From Fagopyrum homotropicum (Eukaryota; Streptophyta; Magnoliopsida; Caryophyllales; Polygonaceae), in NCBI GenBank assembly GCA_033239125.1, contig BSWB01000002.1, positions 157,714,409-157,778,408 of the forward strand: DNA of 64,000 nt, in the 5' to 3' direction. A program made the position numbers and the translations under genes. A model generated the notes under the pieces. The model worked only from the letters and a program-made list of their open reading frames with translations, did no database searches and had not been told where the DNA came from. Of the stretch, positions 7,955 through 16,989 are shown piece by piece (positions within the stretch are counted from its first letter, which is position 1; the number at the start of each line of letters is the position of its first letter).

Positions 7955-10491
7955 CGACGAGGAGTGGACTCAAAACTGCAGATCCAGTACCTCGCTCGAC
8001 GCAGACCACCTCGGTCCAGATCCAGTCGAAGAACACCTCGACCGAGATGCCAACCGAGGCGGAGCAACAGAAAGCAGGAGGAACGACAGAAACTTATGTT
8101 CCACCCCCTGCATATAAGCCACCACTTCCATTCCCTCAGTCCAGAGCCAGAGCACATCTTGACAAGCACTTTGGTAAGTTTCTTGACTTGATGAATAAGC
8201 TACATATTAATATTCCTTTCCTTGATGCTATTTTAGGTATGCCCGCCTATGAGAAGTTCTTAAAAGAGATCTTATCAAGGAAGAGGAAGCTGGAGGATGT
8301 TGGTGAAGTTAGGATGACATCTAAATCTTCGGAGCTTATCAAGATCATGAAGGAAAAGATGCCACCTAAGTTGAGAGATCCCGGCTCATTTTGCATTCCC
8401 ATTCAAGTTGGGGATGTAACTTGTGAAGCCCTTTGTGATCTAGGAGCCAGCGTGAGCATCATCCCGCTGGAGCTATGCACGAAGATCGGTCTTGGAGAGC
8501 CCAAGCCGGTCAAGATTCGACTCTACATGGCGGATCGCTCCATTACCCATCCCGTGGGCATCTTGGAGGACGTTCCGGTCAAGTTAGGTAACTTCTATCT
8601 ACCCATAGATTTTGTCGTACTTGACATTCCCGCAGATTATCCTGTTCCTATTATTCTCGGGAGGCCATTTCTAGCAACTTCGGGTTGCAACGTGGATTGC
8701 AAGAACGCCAAGTTGAAATTCAACGTTGGTGGCGATGAGGTGGAGTTCGCTCTACTTGCAGCCATGAAAGGGGAGCAACTAACTGATGATATCTTCAACA
8801 TCTACGATGAAGAAGAATCAAGAGAATTGGTGAGCTCTATCCTTATTAACGATCCACTCGAAAGAGTTATTAGCTTCAGTTTAATGGAGGAAGGTATAGA
8901 TGCTTCTTGTGATGCAGATATACGGAGCTTGAAGGCACTGGAAGAGGATCCAGGAGCTAAAACTGAAAAGCTCATCCAGGAGAAGAAGATCTCCAGTCTC
9001 GGATCCAGTAGCAGTACTTCGACCGAGGCACTTTTTGGACTGAGCGAGGCGACCGAAGAACATCTCGGTCAACGCCTATGCGCCTCGACCGAGGTCGACG
9101 GCGAGACGATGTCAACTGAGATTGCTGAGAACAACAATTTTTTTACTCCCTTCTCTGACATTCACCCACTGTTGGTGGAACATTCCATCCACCAACTTTC
9201 TGATAATAAAGGTCCTTGGTACGCTGATATTGTGAATTATCTTGTTTGCCAGGAGATACCGCCCGGATTGACGTACTCTCAAAAGAAAAGATTCTTCAAG
9301 GAAGTACGACATTACTACTGGGACGAGCCGCTGCTATTCAAGCGCGGACCGGATGGGATGCTTCGAAGGTGCATTCCGGAGGATGAAGTTAATAGCGTCA
9401 TAAGGCATTGTCATTCACTTCCTTGTGGGGGGCATGCTAGCACCGATAAAACATGCGCTAAGGTATTGCGTTCCGGTTTCTTTTGGCCTACATTATTTAA
9501 GGATGTGCAATCTTTTGTTGTCTCTTGTGATGCATGCCAAAGAACAGGGAACTTATCAAGGAGGAACGAGATGCCGCTTAATAACATCCAAGAAGTGGAA
9601 ATCTTTGATGTATGGGGGATTGACTTCATGGGACCTTTCCCATCATCCGGAGGAAACCTCTACATTCTCCTTGCAGTTGATTACGTCTCTAGATGGGTTG
9701 AAGCCATTGCTTCTCCCACTAACGACGCCAAAGTGGTTGTGAAGTTCTTGAATAGAACTATCTTTCCACGGTTTGGAACTCCACGCATCATCATTAGCGA
9801 TGGAGGAACGCATTTCATCAACCGGAAATTCAAAGCACTTCTATCGAAGTATGGGGTCACCCACAAGGTATCAACCGCTTATCACCCTCAAACTAGTGGA
9901 CAAGTCGAGATCTCGAATAGAGAAATCAAGGCAATTTTGGAGAAGACCGTCTCTAGAACGAGGAAGGATTGGTCCATGAAGTTGGACGATGCTCTTTGGG
10001 CGTACAGGACCGCATTCAAGACTCCCATCGGTACCACTCCTTATAATTTAGTATATGGGAAGTCTTGCCATTTGCCCGTCGAATTGGAACACAAGGCGTA
10101 TTGGGCGATCAAATGGTTGAATTTCGACATCAAGGAGGCTGGTGAGAAGCGACTATTGGAACTTAACGAGCTGGAAGAGCTGCGGTTGAACGCCTATGAG
10201 AATGCCAAAATCTACAAGGAAAGGACGAAGAGATGGCATGACAAGCGTATCATTCCAAAGGAGCTTAACGAAGGAGACTTAGTTCTACTCTTCAACTCCC
10301 GCCTCCGCCTTTTTCCAAGTAAGTTGAAATCTAGATGGACCGGACCTTATGTTGTGAAACATGTTTTCCCTCATGGTGCAGTTGAAATATGGGGCGAAAC
10401 TAGCGGAAGCTTCAAGGTCAACGGTCATAGACTTAAGAAGTACCAACCGGAAACGCCGGTTGAGGAGGTTGCACCGATATACCTCCTTTGA
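7945..10491 (+). CDS. Protease-integrase polyprotein of element B, RT and RNase H deleted
   Basis: This is an intact 848-residue ORF. The ATG at 7945 overlaps the gag stop and is the likely start, because the upstream extension has only a TTG. Protease: CDLGAS with the catalytic Asp at residue 165. Then comes a linker with CTCGACCGAG-type motifs, with an in-frame join at about residues 390-425 to the sequence just before integrase. No RT or RNase H residues remain. Integrase: an HHCC zinc region with CDAC near residues 528-531, then D560, D619 and E655, a D,D(35)E arrangement, and a complete C-terminal domain. The frame has stayed open across the roughly 2-kb deletion, so an active integrase is plausible. 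Translation would need reinitiation or -1 frameshifting from gag. Confidence 0.9.
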   Translation: MAITTRSGLKTADPVPRSTQTTSVQIQSKNTSTEMPTEAEQQKAGGTTETYVPPPAYKPPLPFPQSRARAHLDKHFGKFLDLMNKLHINIPFLDAILGMPAYEKFLKEILSRKRKLEDVGEVRMTSKSSELIKIMKEKMPPKLRDPGSFCIPIQVGDVTCEALCDLGASVSIIPLELCTKIGLGEPKPVKIRLYMADRSITHPVGILEDVPVKLGNFYLPIDFVVLDIPADYPVPIILGRPFLATSGCNVDCKNAKLKFNVGGDEVEFALLAAMKGEQLTDDIFNIYDEEESRELVSSILINDPLERVISFSLMEEGIDASCDADIRSLKALEEDPGAKTEKLIQEKKISSLGSSSSTSTEALFGLSEATEEHLGQRLCASTEVDGETMSTEIAENNNFFTPFSDIHPLLVEHSIHQLSDNKGPWYADIVNYLVCQEIPPGLTYSQKKRFFKEVRHYYWDEPLLFKRGPDGMLRRCIPEDEVNSVIRHCHSLPCGGHASTDKTCAKVLRSGFFWPTLFKDVQSFVVSCDACQRTGNLSRRNEMPLNNIQEVEIFDVWGIDFMGPFPSSGGNLYILLAVDYVSRWVEAIASPTNDAKVVVKFLNRTIFPRFGTPRIIISDGGTHFINRKFKALLSKYGVTHKVSTAYHPQTSGQVEISNREIKAILEKTVSRTRKDWSMKLDDALWAYRTAFKTPIGTTPYNLVYGKSCHLPVELEHKAYWAIKWLNFDIKEAGEKRLLELNELEELRLNAYENAKIYKERTKRWHDKRIIPKELNEGDLVLLFNSRLRLFPSKLKSRWTGPYVVKHVFPHGAVEIWGETSGSFKVNGHRLKKYQPETPVEEVAPIYLL

Positions 10492-10532
10492 GACGCATCA
10501 TGGTCCAGCTAGCGACCTTAAATCAAGCGCTT

Positions 10533-10550
10533 CTTGGGAGGCAACCCAAG
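10533..10550 (+). other. Conserved pol-env hairpin, element B copy
   Basis: CTTGGG, loop AGGCAA and CCCAAG form a perfect 6-bp stem 42 nt after the integrase stop. The same 18 nt, with flanking AGCGCTT, occur in C (34102-34119) and D (42597-42614), and with one change in A. Confidence 0.6.
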
Positions 10551-11196
10551 GTATTGCTTTCTTTTCCCGTTTTCTAGTCTAGATTAGATAGTTCTTGTTT
10601 TTGCTTTGCTTTGCTTTGTTTTTGGCGTTCTGGACAGACAACAGGGAATATCTAAGGAGGAGCACAACTGGAAGGACATAAGTTCGAGATTCTGAGAAGA
10701 CAGAAACACCTCGGTTACTGTCAGAGCACCTCGACCGAGTTGACAGCAGATCCAGTAACAGTATAAAAAGGAAAAAAATTTACTTTTCACCTTTTTATCC
10801 TCCTCGACCGCGGCGAACAGACGCACCTCGCTCATCTCAGATCTTGCTTGTTTTCGACATTTTCTGCTTCCAAATCGAGATTGAAGGGTAGAGGAGTCGA
10901 TTGCAACAACGAATCTGCAAGAAAATCGAGTGCATTGGCCGGAACGAGGTAAAAACGACCGAAACCCTAACTCGCTCATTTACTGCAATTTGGGCTTTGG
11001 TTGCCCTTGAATATGTTGAGGAAAAGCTTAAGTACCCCTTAGGAAGCATCTGTAGTGATTTTAGGGGGAAAAGAACTGAATTTCTGAGAGTGGAATCGCG
11101 ACTGTCTTCGCCTCGGTCCAGTCGACCTGCACCTCGGTCGAGGTGATTCTTGGAGTTTGTCAGTCGACCGAGGTAGTCTGACAGTATTGATTGAAG
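10551..11196 (+). other. Element B pol-env spacer
   Basis: No gene is seen. It carries B-family palindromes, for example CACCTCG-GT-CGAGGTG at 11130-11145 and partial copies near 10709, 10730, 10803 and 11163. It is equivalent to the spacers at 3781-4759 (A) and 34120-34888 (C). Confidence 0.7.
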
Positions 11197-11406
11197 ATGA
11201 GTTCTGACAGATTGTTAGTCCTTAGAGATAGATCCTCTCCTTCCCCTTCTTCTTCCTCATCCCGACCTTCTATACCGGTGATCTACTCCACTTTAGAAAC
11301 ACCTTCCCCACGCAAAAATCTCAGCTTTGTCCGCTTATCTATAGATCTTGAGTTGGAACCACAACTAGATGCTTTAATCCCTAGAATTGCATGTTTGCTT
11401 TATTGA
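11197..11406 (+). pseudogene. Remnant of the element B envelope-position ORF fused to LTR sequence
   Basis: An ATG at 11197 stands where A, C and D start their envelope-position ORF. About 26 codons give a basic then Ser/Pro-rich N-terminus, like those relatives. At 11275 the sequence switches to the LTR end, and the chimeric frame stops at 11404-11406. The rest of the ORF is absent from B; the sequence returns to element-like DNA only after the tRNA copy, in the region that follows this ORF in A, C and D. Confidence 0.7.
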
Positions 11407-11627
11407 CTTCTTATTCATCTTTGATTGTGTTAATTGCTCTTGTGGTTAGAATTGATATAGCACACCGTATTGACTTTGTTTCACCGAGTCCCTGTGATCG
11501 ACCCCTGGAATTTTCTTGCTTTTACTACGATTGACCCGTACACTGCGGGTTCGCATCCTTGTTTTAAGCTTAAGTCTAGGGTTATAAATTTAAAGCTTGC
11601 ACACACCGTTTGGAGCGAACAAGTTTT
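11275..11627 (+). repeat. Internal copy of the last 347 bp of the B LTR plus the 6-nt pre-PBS spacer
   Basis: Positions 11275-11621 equal 14481-14827 base for base by eye. They differ at one position (A versus C) from the 5' LTR. AGTTTT, the spacer normally found between LTR and primer site, follows at 11622-11627. This is the U5 end plus leader of the element, placed inside its own envelope-position gene. Confidence 0.93.
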
Positions 11628-11702
11628 TGGCGCCATTGCCGGGGATCGAACCCGGGTCACCCGCGTGACAGGCGGGAATACTTACCACTATACTACAACG
11701 AC
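11628..11702 (-). tRNA. Complete tRNA-Asp(GTC) copy including CCA, joined to U5 (retro-captured primer)
   Basis: Read on the minus strand this is a 75-nt tRNA-Asp: 72 nt plus CCA. It has the D arm with TAGTATAGTGG, anticodon GTC at 11667-11669 and the T arm with GGTTCGATCCC. The only departure from the plant sequence I know is one acceptor-stem C to T, giving a G-T pair. Its 3' end is exactly the primer-binding site next to the LTR end. Plant nuclear tRNA genes do not encode CCA, so this is a DNA copy of a mature primer tRNA, not an ordinary tRNA gene. The A and B box sequences are present, but only TTT runs follow on the minus strand, so Pol III termination looks poor. Expression is unknown. 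Confidence 0.92.
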
Positions 11703-13060
11703 AGTGTGTCTCAAGTATGGGGTGTTTGTTATTTGACTACGTGACTACGTGATGTATTTGACACCTTTGATGTATTTTATTTATCGGATATTTTCGTATT
11801 TATGCTTCATTGCCTTTATATGATTATCTGATATTACATGCATACCTACAGGTTATTTGATTGAGAAAAACGTCGAAACTGGAAAAAAAAAAAAAAAAAA
11901 AATTTTGACCTCGACCGGGGCAGTTCTGGCCAAACGAGGCGTTTCACCTCGGTTGAACCAAGAACACCTCGACCGAGGTGTGTTAACTGAGAGTTTTTGA
12001 AAACGAATTTTTGTTACTTATCTGGATATGACCTCAGTGAAGATCTTGTTTACTGACTGGTTTTAAATTCTTTATGTGTTTGAAAGGTTTTATAAAATGT
12101 TTAAGTTGCTAAATGCTTTGTTTGAAATTATTGGCATGTTTAATACTTTGTTTTTATCCAAATTATGTTGAATTTGAAGGTTGACACCGCAGGTTAAGTT
12201 CTCTCACTTTCTTCTTGGAAAGACCAAGACAATTCATTCTTCTCTCTTCTTCTTCTTGATCATGCTTAGCCCCTCATATACATTTTGCCTCCCTTTACCT
12301 ATCCGGGAATTTGGAAGCAAGCGAAGTGGTGAAAGCAAGTGAAGTTAAAGTTGAGAAGTTGGCTGGAAGTGAAAGTGCTAGAAAGTAATAATAGGTTTGG
12401 GGAAGTCAATCATGAAGATGAGTAACTCGGCACCATTCACATAGCCGGGTGTTTGTGTCTTGCCAAAGTCGGATTGAGCGATATTCCTAACGGGTCATGG
12501 TATGTGCATCAAGGGTTTGATGCATCTCAAGAAATTGATGATTGCTGATTTCCCAGGCTTCGGTTATTGTGCACCTCTGTCCATGCATCCCAAAAAGTAA
12601 AGTAAAAAGAAAAAGTGTGAGATAAGCAAAGCTTATTGGTGGAAGATGTTGCAAGTCAAAGTGAAAGTGAAGTTCATCCTTTTCCCGGATTCTAGCACCA
12701 CATTACCTTACATACATCCCTACCCTACACATTTCTTGACCTTTCTTTTGGGAAGCCCTTGAGACCTTGAGCTTGTTGATTGACTTAGCGGTTTAAACTG
12801 GATTATACATGATTAATTTTGATAATTATGATTTATTATGCATTCTATGATTTTATGCAAAGATGAACAACTTTCCTATATTTATAAAATGTTTTGAGCA
12901 TATTGAGTTTTTAATTCCATGAAGTATTCTCTTAGAGTGATCTATGATAGTTGCACACCATAAAATGTTTTTGAAAGACTTTTTCATTGATTTTATTGAC
13001 TTATAATCTATTCTATCTTGTCTTCTATATGCGGAACTTGCTTGGGGACAAGCAAGGGCT
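11703..13060 (+). other. Element B 3' noncoding region
   Basis: It opens with TCAAGTATGGGGTG (11710-11724), the second polypurine-like tract. A 20-nt A run is at 11883-11902. Palindromes include CACCTCG-AC-CGAGGTG at 11965-11980. The conserved noncoding block is at 12394-12590. No credible gene. Confidence 0.75.
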
Positions 13061-13075
13061 AAGTATGGGGTATTT
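13061..13075 (+). other. Element B polypurine tract
   Basis: AAGTATGGGGTATTT abuts the 3' LTR, preceded by TTGGGGACAAGCAAG. It is the plus-strand primer site of B. Confidence 0.85.
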
Positions 13076-14827
13076 TGATAGCATGAATTATAGTCTATAT
13101 TTTGGGGTTTGTTTGGACGTTTTATCTTCAAAAATCTGCATGTTTGTATGTATAATATGTGATTCTATTACCATTTCATCTACCTTTGCGAGAATCGAGG
13201 TCTACACCTAGTTTCGTTGTAATTGCAGGTAATTTGGTACGTTTTGCATCAAAAAGGAGCAAAAGGAGTCATTAGTCATTTGGAGCTACATCCAGGGAGC
13301 ATAGCCATGGATTAAAGAATTACTTTGGACCAGTTTTGAGAGATTTCACATTCAGTTGTGAGTCACCTCGGTTGATCAGAGGTTCACCTCGACCGAGGTG
13401 ATCCAGAGATGCCGACTCGACCGAGGCGAACACCTAGGACGCGGCGAGAATATTTTATTCTTGGAGAAGATCTTTTAAAATTGGAAAGTGATCTTATATT
13501 TTTGGGCTTGGCTCCTGGAAGGAAGGAGATATGCAGAATCATATATTTTGCCTATATTTATGGGAGAATATCTTTCTAAGATTTATTATCTTTGAAAAAT
13601 TATTTTCCTATAAAAAGGGTTGGATTTTCCACAAATCCGATCGTGCTTAGATCCGGCAAAAAGGCCGCTTACACCGAAAAACACGCAGCAGCAGCAGCCT
13701 ACTCCAGTTGGGAGAGATTCGAAGAACCTTTTTGAAGGTTGAAGGAAGATTGAAGTCCATAGCTTTTATAGCTTTATTGAAGGGTTTTGTAAGATTGTCT
13801 TCAATTCCCTCAATTGTTGTCTTGTCTTGTTGGATTGCTATCCAAGGAACGCTTTGTTGTGATATTTGATTCAGTTATTGAAGTCTTTTTCATTAAATTC
13901 TTCTTGTTCAAATATTCACCTTCTTCTCATATATTTAATACTTTCATAATGATGATGAGTGGCTAATTTCCTTGTGTGATTCTAGGGTGATTGGCTGAAG
14001 GTTGTGGGAAAAACAATGATAGAATAATCATAGATTCTAGTAGGACCCTGAAAGTTCGAGTATTTAACCTTAACCCTAAGCATCTCGTTCAGTCGATGAA
14101 CACCTCGGCCGGGGTGGAAACTGGCTGACCGAGGTGACTTATCTGATCCATAACTGAGAGTTAAGTGTTAGAGTTTGCCAAATCCCATTCTTATTACACC
14201 TTTCCTGGTTCAAAGCAAGCTTAGGATGAGAGTTACCCGGTAATTCCTTAGTTTGTGTACCAACGATCATAAGTGTAGGTAATAAAGGTTTATCCTTTAT
14301 TGGGGTTTGAGTGTGCTTCCATCCCATCTTCGTGAGTTAGCCTGAGACTTACCCGGTAAAGGTTGATTCTATTCCCTTAGATGGTGTGTTAGTTTGAAGT
14401 TATAGTTCTTTATCTTGATTCCTTAAGACTTACCCGGTAATAGGAGTTACGGTTTAGGATTAATGTGTAGTGAGACTTACCCGGTGATCTACTCCACTTT
14501 AGAAACACCTTCCCCACGCAAAAATCTCAGCTTTGTCCGCTTATCTATAGATCTTGAGTTGGAACCACAACTAGATGCTTTAATCCCTAGAATTGCATGT
14601 TTGCTTTATTGACTTCTTATTCATCTTTGATTGTGTTAATTGCTCTTGTGGTTAGAATTGATATAGCACACCGTATTGACTTTGTTTCACCGAGTCCCTG
14701 TGATCGACCCCTGGAATTTTCTTGCTTTTACTACGATTGACCCGTACACTGCGGGTTCGCATCCTTGTTTTAAGCTTAAGTCTAGGGTTATAAATTTAAA
14801 GCTTGCACACACCGTTTGGAGCGAACA
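13076..14827 (+). repeat. Element B 3' LTR
   Basis: It is 1752 bp, TGATAGCATG to GCGAACA, collinear with 5394-7145 at offset 7682. TATAAAAA is at 13609-13616. The target duplication ATCTC follows at 14828-14832. Confidence 0.95.
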
Positions 14828-14832
14828 ATCTC

Positions 14833-16989
14833 TCTATTGGATATTTCGACTTGTCCGCTGGTTTGCGGATGGTAAGGTGTAGCTATCTTATGGGTCACCC
14901 CATACTTAGCCAATAGAGTCTCAAATCAACGGGCCGTGAAATGCGTTCCTCCATCACTAATGATGGTTCGGGGAGTTCCGAACCTTGGGAAGATTGTTCT
15001 ATTGAGGAACTTCACCACTACCATTGCATCATTAGTAGGAGAAGCGGTTGCCTCTACCCATCTTGAGACATAGTCTACGGCAAGAAGTATATATTGGTTA
15101 CCGCATGAAGATGGGAAAGGTCCCATAAAATCGATGCCCCATACGTCAAAGATCTCTACTTCTTGTATGTTGTTGAGAGGCATCTCATTCCTCCTGGATA
15201 TATTACCTGTCCTTTGACAAGCATCACAAGAAACAACAAACTTTTGCACATCCTTGAAAAGTGTAGGCCAATAGAAGCCGCAACGAAGTACCTTAGCACA
15301 AGTCTTGTGGGAACTAGCATGCCCGCCACATGGTAGAGAATGGCAATGGCGGATGACACTATCTATCTCATCTTCGGGGATGCATCTCCTGTAAATGCCA
15401 TCGGGACCTCTTTTTAATAGAAGAGGTTCGTTCCAATAGAATTGCCGGACGTCACTAAAGAATTTCTTCTTTTGAGCGTATGAAAGTCCGGGTGGGATCT
15501 CCTGACAAACAAGGTAATTCACAATGTCAGCGAACCATGGATCATTACCTTTTGAGATGTGTTGAAGACACTCTTCAATCTCGTGTAGCTGCTCGTCAGG
15601 GAACGAGTCGTCTATAGGAAGCTCGTCCGTCTCGCCGGTGGGTTGTGGGAGACGACTAAGATGATTGGCAACTGAGTTTTCCGATCCTTTCTTATCTCTA
15701 ATCTCTAAATCGAACTCTTGTAAGAGTAGGATCCATCTTAGAAGCCTTGGCTTCGCATCCTTCTTCGTGAAGAGGTATCGGATTGCAGAATGGTCCGTAT
15801 AGACTGTCACCTTCGCACCTACAAGATAGGAACGAAATTTCTCAAAAGCGTATACTACGGCTAAAAGTTCCTTTTCCGTAGTTGCATAATTATATTGAGC
15901 CTCATCTAGCGTTTTGCTAGCGTAGTAGATGGCATGAGTGCGACCATCTTTCTTTTGTCCAAAAACTGCTCCTATGGTGACGTCGCTTGCGTCGCACATG
16001 ACCTCGAATGGAAGATTCCAATCGGGTGGTTGAATAATTGGTGCTGAAATCAAAGCTTCTTTGATCCTGCAAAAAGCATCTAGACAATCCTTCGAAAATT
16101 CGAAAGTTGCGTCCTTCATCAAAAGATTAGTCAAGGGTTTTGAAATATTAGAAAAATCTTTTATGAATCTCCTATAGAAGCCTGCATGTCCTAGGAAACT
16201 TCTAATTCCTTTTACCGAAGAAGGGGGAGGTAACTTCTCAATGGTTTCTATTTTCGCTCGATCAACTTCTATTCCCCTTTGTGATACTAGATGACCTAAC
16301 ACAATCCCTTCGGTTACCATGAAATGACACTTTTCCCAGTTTAAGACTAAGTTAGTGTCCTCACATCTCTTATAAACTAGTGAAAGGTTATAGAGACAGT
16401 TATCAAAAGAAGAACCATATACCGAAAAATCGTCCATGAAGACTTCCATGATATTCTCTACATATTCGGAGAAGATTGCCATCATACACCTTTGGAAGGT
16501 GGCTGGAGCGTTGCATAAGCCGAATGGCATTCTTCTATAAGCAAACGTACCCCATGGGCACGTAAAAGTCATCTTCTCTTGATCATCCGGATGAATTGGA
16601 ATCTGAAAGAAACCGCTATATCCATCTAGATAACAAAAGTAAGAATGTTGGGCTAACCTTTCCAACATTTGATCGATAAAAGGAAGTGGGAAGTGGTCCT
16701 TCCTTGTAGCCACATTCAGTTTGCGGTAGTCGATACACATTCGCCACCCCGTAACTGTCCGTGTTGGGATAAGTTCGTTGTTCTTGTTGGCAACAACGGT
16801 AATGCCTCCTTTCTTGGGTACTACTTGTACTGGACTCACCCATTTGCTATCAGAAATAGGGAAGATGATGCCTGCATCAAGTAGCTTAAGGATTTCTTTC
16901 TTCACGACCTCTTTCATTGCCGGGTTTAACCGTCTTTGAGGTTGGCGTGAAGGTTTGTAATCCTCTTCCATTAAAATTTGTGCATACAT
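14833..16989 (-). pseudogene. RT, RNase H and integrase N-terminal part of element A
   Basis: An open frame runs from 16989 to a stop at 14926-14928 (TGA, most simply CGA to TGA). The gene then continues in the same frame to the B insertion at 14833. It covers RT (palm landmark FMDDFSVYG; VQVVPKKGG and RMPFGLCNAP upstream), RNase H (MCDASDVTIGAVFG, YTDHSAIRYLF) and integrase (zinc region with CDACQRTGN, then WGIDFMGPF and ISDGGTHF). The remaining integrase is at 4824-5388. A single-base deletion near 16972-16980 separates this frame from the protease frame. RT itself looks complete, so only neighbouring lesions disable it. Confidence 0.92.

Larger units (their letters stand above)
5394..14827 (+). 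mobile_element. Element B: non-autonomous Athila-type element lacking RT/RNase H and carrying a captured tRNA
   Basis: Two 1752-bp LTRs (5394-7145 and 13076-14827) flank the element, and the target duplication ATCTC is at 5389-5393 and 14828-14832. By eye the LTRs differ at about ten positions (about 0.6%), so the insertion is recent. The primer site and polypurine tract are intact. Inside are a truncated gag, a protease-integrase ORF with RT and RNase H missing, and an envelope-position ORF reduced to its first codons. That last ORF is followed by a 347-bp LTR end and a full tRNA-Asp copy. The element must have been mobilised with RT supplied in trans. Confidence 0.95.

Noticed and set aside
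11628..11702. Ordinary nuclear tRNA-Asp gene
   Set aside because: CCA is encoded and the 3' end is fused to the LTR end through the exact primer-site spacer, which a normal plant tRNA gene would not show.
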